32,855 bases of DNA. It comes from an uncultured Prevotellaceae bacterium. GTDB lineage: Bacteria; Bacteroidota; Bacteroidia; Bacteroidales; Bacteroidaceae. The notes beneath the pieces were generated by a model that was not told where the DNA came from, ran no database searches, and was given only the letters and a program-made list of their open reading frames with translations. The translations under genes and the position numbers were made by a program. The DNA is taken from contig CADACW010000040.1 of assembly GCA_902786565.1 (NCBI GenBank), forward strand, positions 1 through 32,855, read 5' to 3'. Shown piece by piece: positions 1 through 7,159 of this stretch. Positions within the stretch are counted from its first letter, which is position 1, and each line of letters starts with the position of its first letter.

Positions 1-95
1 TCGCGATGGACACCCTTGTCTTTGGCTGTGTGATTCCCGCTATTAGGGCTCACTCGGGACTTGCACCCGTTAGACATTGCTCATGCCGAGCATAC
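1..95 (-). mobile_element. Group II intron, 5' part of domain I (cut by window edge)
   Basis: Read on the minus strand from position 95, the sequence starts GTATGCTCGGCATGAGC, which fits the usual 5' end of bacterial group II introns (GUGYG followed by a GGCAUG stretch). It continues with the hairpin ACGGGTGCAAGTCCCG and then AAGGGTGTCCATCGCGA, both familiar from domain I of such introns. No reverse-transcriptase ORF is visible because the element leaves the window. The 5' boundary is set by motif and could be off by one base. The intron lies directly downstream of the malQ terminator palindromes and in the same orientation as malQ, a placement typical of class C introns; the class itself cannot be decided from 95 bases. 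Confidence 0.75.
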
Positions 96-101
96 CAAAA
101 T

Positions 102-140
102 ATTCCCACCGTGGGAATAAAACGTTCCCACGGTGGGAAT
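102..140 (-). terminator. Double odd-centred palindrome, probable malQ terminator
   Basis: Two 17-nt near-perfect palindromes lie side by side at 102-118 and 124-140, separated by five bases. Each has arms TTCCCAC and GTGGGAA around a single central C or G. On the minus strand the first one met after malQ is followed by GTTTTATT and the second by ATTTTG, so each could act as an intrinsic terminator 24 to 62 bases after the malQ stop codon. The pair also forms one larger inverted repeat. Confidence 0.6.
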
Positions 141-163
141 TTTCTGTGCCCTGCGCCCTGCGC

Positions 164-2626
164 TCAGGCTAACATCCTGCCTCCCTGGCGGATGAGCAGT
201 CTGATTTCGTGGTTCAGGTTGTCGGCCTGCATCAATTGCTCAATGTTGAGGTGCATACGGTAACGCCAGTAGTGGCGCGGGTTGGCGGGGATGTTGATAC
301 GCTCGGCATTCTGGTCGGGCAGCCGCAGCTGCTCGTCGATGGCGAGCCAGTCTTGCAGCGAGAGCAGGCAGAGCATGGATGGCGACACCAGGTGGCGGGC
401 CACAATCTCTCGCGCCAGGGTGCCACTGAGCGGGTGGGGTGCGGGCCCCTCACGGCGCAGTTCGTTGTTGTAGTAGCGCTGTGTGCGCGCCTCGTCCTCG
501 TCCCACCACTGGCGCAGGGTGGGCATGTCGTGGGTGGAGATGGTGGCCACGGAGCGGTAGGGGTTCCTCTGCAGGCACCCGAACTCCAAGCCCGGCGTCT
601 TGGGCATCGATTGTATCTCGAGCGAGAGGATGCGCAGGTCGTTCATCACCCAGGGCACGCAGTCGGGCACCATGCCCAGGTCTTCGGCACAGACCAGCAT
701 GCGGGTGGCCTGAGTGAGGCGCGGCAGTTTCTTCATGGCCTCCTGGTACCAGAAGTTGTTGTTGCGGCGGTAGAAGTAGTCGTTGTAGAGGGCAGTGAAG
801 GCTTGGCGCTCGTCGTCGCCGAGCTGCTTGAAGGCGTCCAGCTTGAGGGCGTTGATGCGCGGATGCCAGGCATCGTGGCGCTTGTGGTCTTCAAGATAAA
901 GCTCTTCGCGGAAAGGCAGCCCCCAGCCGGCAATCTCCTCCTTGGTGAGGGGAAGCGATGGCTGGAATTGACCGTAAAGTCCGCTCTTCTGCGGCACGGG
1001 AATCTCCCAGATGCGGAAGAAGCCCAGCACATGGTCTATGCGGTAGGCATCGAAATACTCCTGCATCTTGCGGAATCGGCGCACCCACCATGAGCAGCCG
1101 TCGGCCAGCATCTCGTCCCAGTTGTAGGTGGGGAAGCCCCAGTTCTGTCCGTCCTCGGCAAAGGCATCGGGCGGCGCTCCGGCCTGACCGTTCAGATTGA
1201 AGTAACGTGGTTCCATCCAGGCTTCGACGCCGTCGCGTGAGATGCCTATGGGTATGTCGCCCTTCAAAATGATGCCGTTCTTGCGGGCGTGGTCGTGAGC
1301 CTGCCTCATCTGCTGGTCGAGGTGGTACTGCACGTAGTACCAGAACTCCACCGTCTCCTTCTTGGGCAGGGGCAGTTCTTTGGGCCACTGCTTGAAGTCG
1401 GCCGTGCCGTAGATGTCGCGGTAGCAGCAGAAGCGGGCGTATGGCTCGAGCCACTGACAGTTGTCGTCGAAGAACTGGCGATAGGTGGCCCTTCGCTTCA
1501 AGGTGCTCCACTCTTGGGCATAGGTAAGGTGCAGGTAGGCCATCTTCGCCTCCATCATCCGCTCGTAGTCTATCTGGGGCAGCGCGTTCAGCTCCCGGCG
1601 CAGTTGCTCCATTCGGCTTTTCTCGGTTTCATCGGCTATTTCGGGCAGTTGCCGCAGGTCTATATACTGTGGGTGCAGGGCATAGATGCTGATGCTGTTG
1701 TAGGGGTAGGAGTCCTGCCAGGTGTGGGTGATGGTGGTGTCGTTGATAGGCAGCACCTGCAGCACGCTCTGCCCTGTCAGTGCGCACCAGTCAATGATGC
1801 GCTTCAGGTCGCCGAAGTCGCCTACGCCGAAACTGCCCTCAGTGCGCAGGGCGAAGACGGGGACGACGGTGCCCGCCCCCTTCCATTGTGCCAGCGAGAA
1901 CCACGGCTGCGGCAGCTCTGCCACCACCGCGAAGCCCTTACTGTGCATGGAGATATGGCTGCGCGACAGGCAGTAGTGCAGGTCGAAATAGCGGTTGGGG
2001 CCGTTCTCCCAGACTGTTTCGCGACCCTGCTTGCTCTCACGGACAATGATGAACTTATATTCAAAAGAGATGGGCAGCCGGTCGGTGTCGAGACAAATCT
2101 GCCACTCGCAACCCTCGTGTATTTCCATGGGCAGCGCCTTCTCCGTGTTCCACTCGCCCAGATAGGTGGGGGCTCCCACCAGCGCCAGCCTTTCGGTCTG
2201 TCGCAGTTGGGGCGCATGCACCTTCATCAGCACCATTCGACTACTGGCCTGTGAGCCAGGCACTTTAGAGGTCTTTGAGACAGGGTGTGGCGAGACACAC
2301 TCGGTGAAGGCCGATGTATAGAGGTAGCTGTCTTCGGGATTGTCGTTCCAACGGTCGAAGACCACGCAGTCGCCACTGCCTATCTGCAACTTGTGGGGCA
2401 GCTGCAGCCACTCTGTGCGCAATATTTGCCCTCCGCGCACCACGCTGTAGTAGTAGGTCAGGGCTTGGGCGTGGTGAGGCGCTGTGATGTCTTGCTCCAG
2501 CATCCAGTTTATGCCGTCGCTTGTCTGCATCGTATAGGCAGTCTCGCTGTTGTCTATGCCGACGATGTTCAGCGTCAGCTGCTCACCGAAGACGGTGCGG
2601 TACTCCAGGTTGAATAATAGTTTCAT
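164..2626 (-). CDS. malQ: 4-alpha-glucanotransferase (amylomaltase, GH77) with two N-terminal starch-binding modules
   Basis: This cytoplasmic enzyme moves alpha-1,4-glucan segments between maltodextrins during starch and maltose use. The 820-aa protein starts at an ATG with no export signal. Residues 1 to about 110 and about 130 to 220 look like two CBM20-type modules; the second contains the typical APTYLGEWN and FEYKFII strands. The GH77 barrel follows. Its catalytic residues are visible: nucleophile D531 in YRIDHVLGFF, acid/base E648 in CAEDLG, and D700 in STHDMPT; KGDIPIGISRDGVEAW is another family motif. The 117-residue gap between D531 and E648 is longer than in compact amylomaltases, which suggests the inserted form seen in DPE2-like enzymes. 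It lies 116 bp after the phosphoesterase gene and has its own promoter-like element. Confidence 0.95.
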   Translation of the reverse strand: MKLLFNLEYRTVFGEQLTLNIVGIDNSETAYTMQTSDGINWMLEQDITAPHHAQALTYYYSVVRGGQILRTEWLQLPHKLQIGSGDCVVFDRWNDNPEDSYLYTSAFTECVSPHPVSKTSKVPGSQASSRMVLMKVHAPQLRQTERLALVGAPTYLGEWNTEKALPMEIHEGCEWQICLDTDRLPISFEYKFIIVRESKQGRETVWENGPNRYFDLHYCLSRSHISMHSKGFAVVAELPQPWFSLAQWKGAGTVVPVFALRTEGSFGVGDFGDLKRIIDWCALTGQSVLQVLPINDTTITHTWQDSYPYNSISIYALHPQYIDLRQLPEIADETEKSRMEQLRRELNALPQIDYERMMEAKMAYLHLTYAQEWSTLKRRATYRQFFDDNCQWLEPYARFCCYRDIYGTADFKQWPKELPLPKKETVEFWYYVQYHLDQQMRQAHDHARKNGIILKGDIPIGISRDGVEAWMEPRYFNLNGQAGAPPDAFAEDGQNWGFPTYNWDEMLADGCSWWVRRFRKMQEYFDAYRIDHVLGFFRIWEIPVPQKSGLYGQFQPSLPLTKEEIAGWGLPFREELYLEDHKRHDAWHPRINALKLDAFKQLGDDERQAFTALYNDYFYRRNNNFWYQEAMKKLPRLTQATRMLVCAEDLGMVPDCVPWVMNDLRILSLEIQSMPKTPGLEFGCLQRNPYRSVATISTHDMPTLRQWWDEDEARTQRYYNNELRREGPAPHPLSGTLAREIVARHLVSPSMLCLLSLQDWLAIDEQLRLPDQNAERINIPANPRHYWRYRMHLNIEQLMQADNLNHEIRLLIRQGGRMLA

Positions 2627-2654
2627 AGTTGCTGATAGTTTAGTTATTCTACTG

Positions 2655-2662
2655 CAAAAGTA
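2655..2662 (-). promoter_or_regulatory. Promoter -7 element for malQ (TACTTTTG)
   Basis: The minus strand reads TACTTTTG, matching the Bacteroidota -7 consensus TAnnTTTG, 28 bases before the malQ ATG. No good -33 TTTG is seen at 19 to 21 bases upstream, so the call rests on the -7 element and its position. Confidence 0.5.
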
Positions 2663-2718
2663 CCACTTTCCTGCAACTATGCCGCACAGAACGAAGGGCT
2701 AAAGGGCTAAGTTTACGC

Positions 2719-2730
2719 GCAAACGTTTGC
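2719..2730. promoter_or_regulatory. LacI-family-type operator palindrome upstream of malQ
   Basis: GCAAACGTTTGC is a perfect 12-bp palindrome with the central CG typical of LacI/GalR-family operators. It sits in the 116-bp gap between the phosphoesterase stop codon and malQ, about 57 bp upstream of the malQ -7 element. A maltodextrin-responsive LacI-type regulator is a reasonable guess, but no regulator gene is present in the window. Confidence 0.4.
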
Positions 2731-2742
2731 ACGCGGCGATGC

Positions 2743-3786
2743 CTACACCAGCTGGCTTTCAAAGGCGAGAATGGCCTGCTGCACCACCTTGACGGCCTCG
2801 TCGATAGAGCAGAACAGTTTGCCCCCGGAGGCATTCAGGTGGCCTCCACCGTTGAAGAAGCGTGCCGCCATCTCGTTGCAGGGGAACTGGTCTACGCTGC
2901 GCAGCGACACCCACACCAGATTGTCTTTTTCGGTGTCCTCGCGCAGAGAGATGCTCAGACGGTGGCCCTTCATCTGCAGCGGCATGTTGACCAGTCCTTC
3001 GGCGTCGCCCTTCATAAAGCGGAAGTGCTTCAGGTCCTTGCGTGTGATGGTGAAATAGCTGGCGTGGCGGTCGGCGTCTACCACCAGCCGGTGGCACATC
3101 ACGAAGCCTTGCAGGCGCAGTCGGTTCTCCGAAAAAGTGTGGTAGACGTTTCGGTAGATTCGGTCTTTATTGATTTTCTTGGTGAGCAGTTGCGAGATGA
3201 TGAAGTAGATGTCGGGGTCGCTGGAGTTGTAGGTAAAGCCGCCCGTGTCGGTCATCATGCCGCAGTAGATGGGTACGGCGAAATGGTGCCCCAGTTCCGG
3301 CAGACAGCCCATCTGCCACACCAGCCGGAACACGAGTTCGCAGGTGCTGCTGGCTTGGGGCTTAGAGATGGCCACGACGGCCTCGACGATGGGGTCGAGG
3401 TGATGGTCTATGAGCACGCGCTGTGCCGATGTTTGGCAGAGTGCCGTCTCCATGTCGGCGGTGCGGGCGGGTGAGTTGAAGTCGAGGCAGAACACCAGCT
3501 GTGCTTGCTTGAGCAGCTCGTCGGCCTCCTCGCGCCGCTTGTCGTAGCGGATGATTTTCTCGCTGTTGGGCAGCCAGTGTAGATAGTCGGGGTATTGGTC
3601 GGGCACGATGACCACGGGATTTTTGCCAAAGCAGGTTCTGAGCACTTCGGCCCAGCCCAGGCAGCTGCCCAGGGCATCGCCGTCGGGGTTTTGGTGGCAA
3701 ACGCAGATGATGTTTTCGCTCTCTTCAATCAGCGTTTTGAGTTGTTGCAGTTGTACGTCAGTAACGATATTGTTCAGCATTGTCAT
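2743..3786 (-). CDS. nrnA: DHH/DHHA1 phosphoesterase, NrnA-like (oligoribonuclease / pAp phosphatase)
   Basis: The protein is 347 aa with no signal peptide, so it should be cytosolic. The DHH domain shows HQNPDGDALGS with H31, D35 and D37, and the name-giving D127-H128-H129 in LIDHHLDP; these are the metal-binding residues. The C-terminal DHHA1 domain carries the substrate-binding glycine motif at residues 313-316 (NGGGHLNASGG). Length and layout fit NrnA-type enzymes, which degrade short oligoribonucleotides and 3'-phosphoadenosine 5'-phosphate. An in-frame ATG two codons in (3780) is an equally possible start. The start lies 16 bp after the DUF6850-like gene, so it may be read as the last gene of that outer-membrane operon although the function is unrelated. 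Confidence 0.88.
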   Translation of the reverse strand: MTMLNNIVTDVQLQQLKTLIEESENIICVCHQNPDGDALGSCLGWAEVLRTCFGKNPVVIVPDQYPDYLHWLPNSEKIIRYDKRREEADELLKQAQLVFCLDFNSPARTADMETALCQTSAQRVLIDHHLDPIVEAVVAISKPQASSTCELVFRLVWQMGCLPELGHHFAVPIYCGMMTDTGGFTYNSSDPDIYFIISQLLTKKINKDRIYRNVYHTFSENRLRLQGFVMCHRLVVDADRHASYFTITRKDLKHFRFMKGDAEGLVNMPLQMKGHRLSISLREDTEKDNLVWVSLRSVDQFPCNEMAARFFNGGGHLNASGGKLFCSIDEAVKVVQQAILAFESQLV

Positions 3787-3802
3787 GTGTGTTTTGGAGT
3801 TG

Positions 3803-5464
3803 TCAGAAATGGCAACCTATGGCGAGGGTGGCCGTGCTGTGGTCGCGCCCCGTGGCCCATTCGGCCGGAGCGGAGTTGCACTTGCGGTGGTGGAACGAAG
3901 CCTTGACATAGGTTCTGAGTTGTGTTGTGGGGAAGAGGAAAGTGTATTTCACACTGCCGCCCAGACGGTATTGGGCCGCCGTGAGCCACAGGTATTCTTG
4001 CCAGAGATAATGGTCCATCGAGGCGGGCACTTCCATCTTTTCGCTGGGTGTCTGGAAGGTGAGGTCTTCGCAGGGCTCGCCGCTGCCCTTGCCGAAGACG
4101 GCGTCGAGCGTGACCGCCCAAAGGCCCTTGGCGCCCCGCCTTACGGCAAACCGACGGCCCACGCTGACCGAAAATGCGTTGTTGTCTAAGTGTTGCCGGC
4201 GGTAGAAGGGATAGACATAGGCCGTCTGCCTACGGTGCATCCACCCATAGGCCAGTTGCAGCGTCCACGCACGGACGGTCTCTTCTGCATCTTGGCAGGC
4301 GGTGGGGTCGGCCACTTGGCCAAAGTCGGCTCCTGCCGTCAGCGAACCGTCTACCCAAACCTTGTTGGCAGCCTTGTTGGGCGTGTAATAACTATAGTAA
4401 CTGGCACCCGACTCGTTTTGCAGTTCCCTGTAGTTGGCGGCGTTGTTGACCAGATTCTCAGCGTTGAGCGCCAGGTCGAGGTGGAGTGTAGACTGCGGGC
4501 AGGCCAGTTCCAGCCGGGCGTCGTAGTGCCACACGTCGCTCTCATGGCCAGTATAGGTGATGGTGAAGGGCGACTTGCGGCCATAGTAGCCCTTGCGGTG
4601 GGTGTATGTGGCGGCGTTGTAGAACGTCAGCGTGGCACTGCCGATGGCACGGGCCACCGAGAGTTGGAGCGCCGCACCGTTGTAGTCGCTGACAAGTGGC
4701 ATTTCGCGGTTGCTGTTGGTGTATCCGCTGGTGGTGAACTGCTCCAGCGGCCCGGTGAAGTTGGCGTAGTCGATGAGCGATTTGTAGACCTTTTCGTTCT
4801 TGCCGTAGGTCTTGAAGAGCAGACTCTCTGTGGTGCGGTGGTAGACATAGTTGGCACCCAGTCCAACGGTAGTCCTGCTGCCCAGTGTGAGGGGTACGTA
4901 GACTCCCGCCGTGAGGTGCAGGTCCATCAGTTTGTTCTGGTGGCGCAAGTCCTTGTACTTGGCATAGTTGGCGGCGGTGTAGTCGAGGCGTGCGCCCAAG
5001 GCGATGCCACGGCAGACGTCGATGCCTACGCCACCCGACAGTCTGTAGACATCGAGGTGCTTGGTGCCCGTGTTGGTAAGGGAGTCTTCCACGATGTCGA
5101 AAGGCAGATGGCGGTCGGGGTGAGAGGTGAGGGGTGAGAGGTGAGGGGTGAGAGGTGAGAAAGCCGAGCCTGCCATGTCGCGGCCGGAAAAGTTGTCGTA
5201 ACCCATTGCGCCGAAGGCCACCGTCTTCTGGTTGAGCCTGAAAACCGATGAGACAGTGGCGCTGACGGTCAGTGCGTCGGGCGAGTCATAGTAGTTGGTG
5301 AAGCCGCCCTTCCCCTTGGCCATCGACAGCTCTGCCGTGGCCACGTTGCGCCCAGCAAAGCGCGTCAGGGCGGCGGCGTTCTGCGAGCAGAGCCACGGGT
5401 CGGCAGTCTGTGCCGTGGCTGCCAGGCTGGCGAGGAGCAGGGGGAGGAGTGCGGGAGTTTTCAA
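3803..5464 (-). CDS. Outer-membrane beta-barrel protein, DUF6850-like
   Basis: The protein is 553 aa if it starts at TTG 5464, giving the signal peptide MKTPALLPLLLASLAATAQ. The mature part is rich in alternating beta strands and ends in phenylalanine (AIGCHF), as expected for an outer-membrane barrel. From memory it resembles the DUF6850 proteins that sit beside DUF4876 and TonB-receptor genes in Bacteroidales, and that is the context here. No ATG lies between the upstream stop codons and the signal peptide, so the TTG start is inferred. The start is buried in a 7-nt tandem repeat. A second 42-nt copy of the same repeat is inside the gene and encodes SPLTPHLSPLTSHP, which interrupts the barrel sequence without shifting the frame. 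Confidence 0.75.
   Translation of the reverse strand: MKTPALLPLLLASLAATAQTADPWLCSQNAAALTRFAGRNVATAELSMAKGKGGFTNYYDSPDALTVSATVSSVFRLNQKTVAFGAMGYDNFSGRDMAGSAFSPLTPHLSPLTSHPDRHLPFDIVEDSLTNTGTKHLDVYRLSGGVGIDVCRGIALGARLDYTAANYAKYKDLRHQNKLMDLHLTAGVYVPLTLGSRTTVGLGANYVYHRTTESLLFKTYGKNEKVYKSLIDYANFTGPLEQFTTSGYTNSNREMPLVSDYNGAALQLSVARAIGSATLTFYNAATYTHRKGYYGRKSPFTITYTGHESDVWHYDARLELACPQSTLHLDLALNAENLVNNAANYRELQNESGASYYSYYTPNKAANKVWVDGSLTAGADFGQVADPTACQDAEETVRAWTLQLAYGWMHRRQTAYVYPFYRRQHLDNNAFSVSVGRRFAVRRGAKGLWAVTLDAVFGKGSGEPCEDLTFQTPSEKMEVPASMDHYLWQEYLWLTAAQYRLGGSVKYTFLFPTTQLRTYVKASFHHRKCNSAPAEWATGRDHSTATLAIGCHF
5119..5160. repeat. Six tandem 7-nt units (GGTGAGR) inside the DUF6850-like gene
   Basis: Six perfect head-to-tail heptamers, GGTGAGA or GGTGAGG, total 42 bp, exactly 14 codons. 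On the coding strand they give the low-complexity peptide SPLTPHLSPLTSHP. The same unit occurs at 5467-5501 and 28573-28631. Confidence 0.95.
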
Positions 5465-5466
5465 GG

Positions 5467-5501
5467 GGTGAGGGATTAGGGGTGAGGGGTGAGAGGTCAG
5501 T
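5467..5501. repeat. Five tandem 7-nt units between the DUF4876 and DUF6850 genes
   Basis: The units are GGTGAGG, GATTAGG, GGTGAGG, GGTGAGA and the decayed GGTCAGT. They fill the whole 32-bp gap between the two genes, overlap the TGA stop of the upstream gene (5497-5499), and abut the TTG start of the downstream gene. Confidence 0.9.
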
Positions 5502-6735
5502 TTTCTACGGTTCCTCCGGCCATGAGGGTGAGCACGGAGGAGATGTCGGCCACGTCGACGGTGCCGTCCTGGTTGACGTCGGCCAGCGGCTCTGTGCCGG
5601 AGCTGGCCATCACGGTGAGGATAGTCGAGATGTCGGCCACGTCTATGTTTCCGTCCTGGTTGACATCGCCATTGTTGGGTGTGGTTTGCGGCAGATAGTC
5701 TCTGAGCGAACAGCGCAGCCGCTCGTGGAAGTCTTCGTTGGAGTTGTCCCAGTCGCGGAAGATGATGTGTGCGCCCTGTTTGATGCTCTCTTCGGCGTCG
5801 ATGCCGCTGGGGTCGGTCGAACCGTCCACGCCCAGTACATAGCCATAGACCAGTTTGCCCCGGTTCTCGGCTAGTGCCTCGGTAGCCTCCTTGTCCACAT
5901 TGCGGTAGATGGAATGGCACAGCTTGTTGGTCATATAGACATAGCCGGCGTCTACATCGGCTGTGAGGCGCTTCATACAGCTCTCCTTCTTAGCGGCGTT
6001 GAACACCTCCACACCGTCGATAATCCATTCTGTTGGCACTTTCACGCAGGCATAGACGGGAGACTGGGCCATGCCTGGTGCATACCACAGATTGTCGGCA
6101 TCGTCGCAAAAGTCTTGGGGCGACACGTCCTGCGGCTGGAAGAGATAGAGGGCTGGAGCGGTGGTGCTCAAGGGCCAGGCGTTGCCCTGACCATATTTCA
6201 CAGACTTGAGGTAGTGTGAGTTGGGAATCACGTCAGAGGGTGTGGGGTAGTACATCGTGTTGGTGTAGCCGCTCTCAGGGTCGTACATACAGTAGTAGTC
6301 CTTGAAAGCGTAGTTTACCGACTGCGAGTAGGTCTTGGTGTTGTCGATGGCGCCGTGGACATTGACCACCACCTGCTGGAAGGGCTCGATGACGAGTGTC
6401 GACGGGAAATACCAAATGCCGTTCTGAGCCGGAATGAACCCCTCGTCCTCGTAGACCAGCTGTCCACTGTTATTGTAGATAGAGCCGATGTTGCCCGCCT
6501 CGGCATTGTAGGGTGTGGCCATGCCGAAGCACAGGTTGGATGCCACCACGCGCTCAGGACAGTTGTTGTAGAGCACGATGCACTTGTCCATATGGAAGGC
6601 GTCGCTGCCCTCGTCCTTTGAACATCCGCCACAGTAAACCTCTTTAATGATAATCTGGTCTGCGTTCTGGTCTTCTTGTTGAGCGGCCAATGGAGCGGCC
6701 ACCAGCAGAGAAATAAGCAATGGTATCTGTCTCAT
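5497..6735 (-). CDS. Secreted DUF4876-type protein (C-terminal part of a split family) with two dockerin-like calcium repeats
   Basis: The chosen start at 6735 gives a 412-aa protein with signal peptide MRQIPLLISLLVAAPLAAQQ; a longer reading from 6774 puts 13 polar residues in front of it and is less likely. Residues from IIIKEVYCGGCSKDEG onward match what I remember of DUF4876 proteins, including VDAGYVYMTNKLCHSIYRNVDKEATEA and GSTDPSGIDAEESIKQGAHI. The N-terminal lipoprotein part usually fused to this is encoded by the preceding gene instead. The C-terminus has two EF-hand-like loops, DVNQDGNIDVAD and DVNQDGTVDVAD, a dockerin-type pair common at the ends of exported Prevotella proteins. Its role is unknown; the neighbours suggest it works at the outer membrane with the TonB receptor. 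Confidence 0.8.
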   Translation of the reverse strand: MRQIPLLISLLVAAPLAAQQEDQNADQIIIKEVYCGGCSKDEGSDAFHMDKCIVLYNNCPERVVASNLCFGMATPYNAEAGNIGSIYNNSGQLVYEDEGFIPAQNGIWYFPSTLVIEPFQQVVVNVHGAIDNTKTYSQSVNYAFKDYYCMYDPESGYTNTMYYPTPSDVIPNSHYLKSVKYGQGNAWPLSTTAPALYLFQPQDVSPQDFCDDADNLWYAPGMAQSPVYACVKVPTEWIIDGVEVFNAAKKESCMKRLTADVDAGYVYMTNKLCHSIYRNVDKEATEALAENRGKLVYGYVLGVDGSTDPSGIDAEESIKQGAHIIFRDWDNSNEDFHERLRCSLRDYLPQTTPNNGDVNQDGNIDVADISTILTVMASSGTEPLADVNQDGTVDVADISSVLTLMAGGTVEN

Positions 6736-6763
6736 CTTATTTATATAGTGTTTGTGATTATGT

Positions 6764-7153
6764 TCAATGTACAATGCGCTTTCTCGACGACTTCAGGACG
6801 ATGCTGGCCAGGTTGGTGCTGTCGGGGTCGACGATGATCATGCTCTTTACGCCGTTGAAGTTGTAGCGCCACCAGATGTTGGTGGTGCTGTCAATGAACT
6901 GTGCCGACGAGCTGGCCTCGTAAATGCCGGGAGTGACAACGAAGGTGACGCACCCCTTGGCATCGGTGGAATCGGTAAAAATTGCGGTTTTGCCCAGGCC
7001 CCTCAGTTCTACGGGGGCACCGGCATAGGGGTCGATGGTGTTCTCAGGATAGACCAGTTGCACAGACAGCGTGCACGTGGTCGGCTCTTCGGCGTAGGAG
7101 CAGGCCATCAGGCACACAAGGCAAACAATGCTGACGATACTGGCGAGACGCAT
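6764..7153 (-). CDS. Small lipoprotein with carboxypeptidase-regulatory-like domain (N-terminal part of split DUF4876)
   Basis: The protein is 129 aa. The signal MRLASIVSIVCLVCLMAC has a lipobox with the lipidated Cys at residue 18. The rest is a single beta-sandwich domain of the transthyretin or carboxypeptidase-regulatory type, recognised by VQLVYPE, PVELRG, TDAKGCVTFVVTPGIYEAS and NFNGVKSMIIV. It starts 6 bp after the TonB receptor gene and ends 28 bp before the DUF4876 gene, so the three are surely cotranscribed. In related proteins, as I recall them, this domain runs straight into the DUF4876 body in one chain. Confidence 0.85.
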   Translation of the reverse strand: MRLASIVSIVCLVCLMACSYAEEPTTCTLSVQLVYPENTIDPYAGAPVELRGLGKTAIFTDSTDAKGCVTFVVTPGIYEASSSAQFIDSTTNIWWRYNFNGVKSMIIVDPDSTNLASIVLKSSRKRIVH

Positions 7154-7159
7154 AGCTTT

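Noticed and set aside
3803-5920. 705-codon extended reading of the DUF6850-like gene
   Set aside because: The first 150 codons overlap the DUF4876 gene in another frame and translate to Arg/Gly/His-rich shadow sequence; a signal peptide appears only at 5464.
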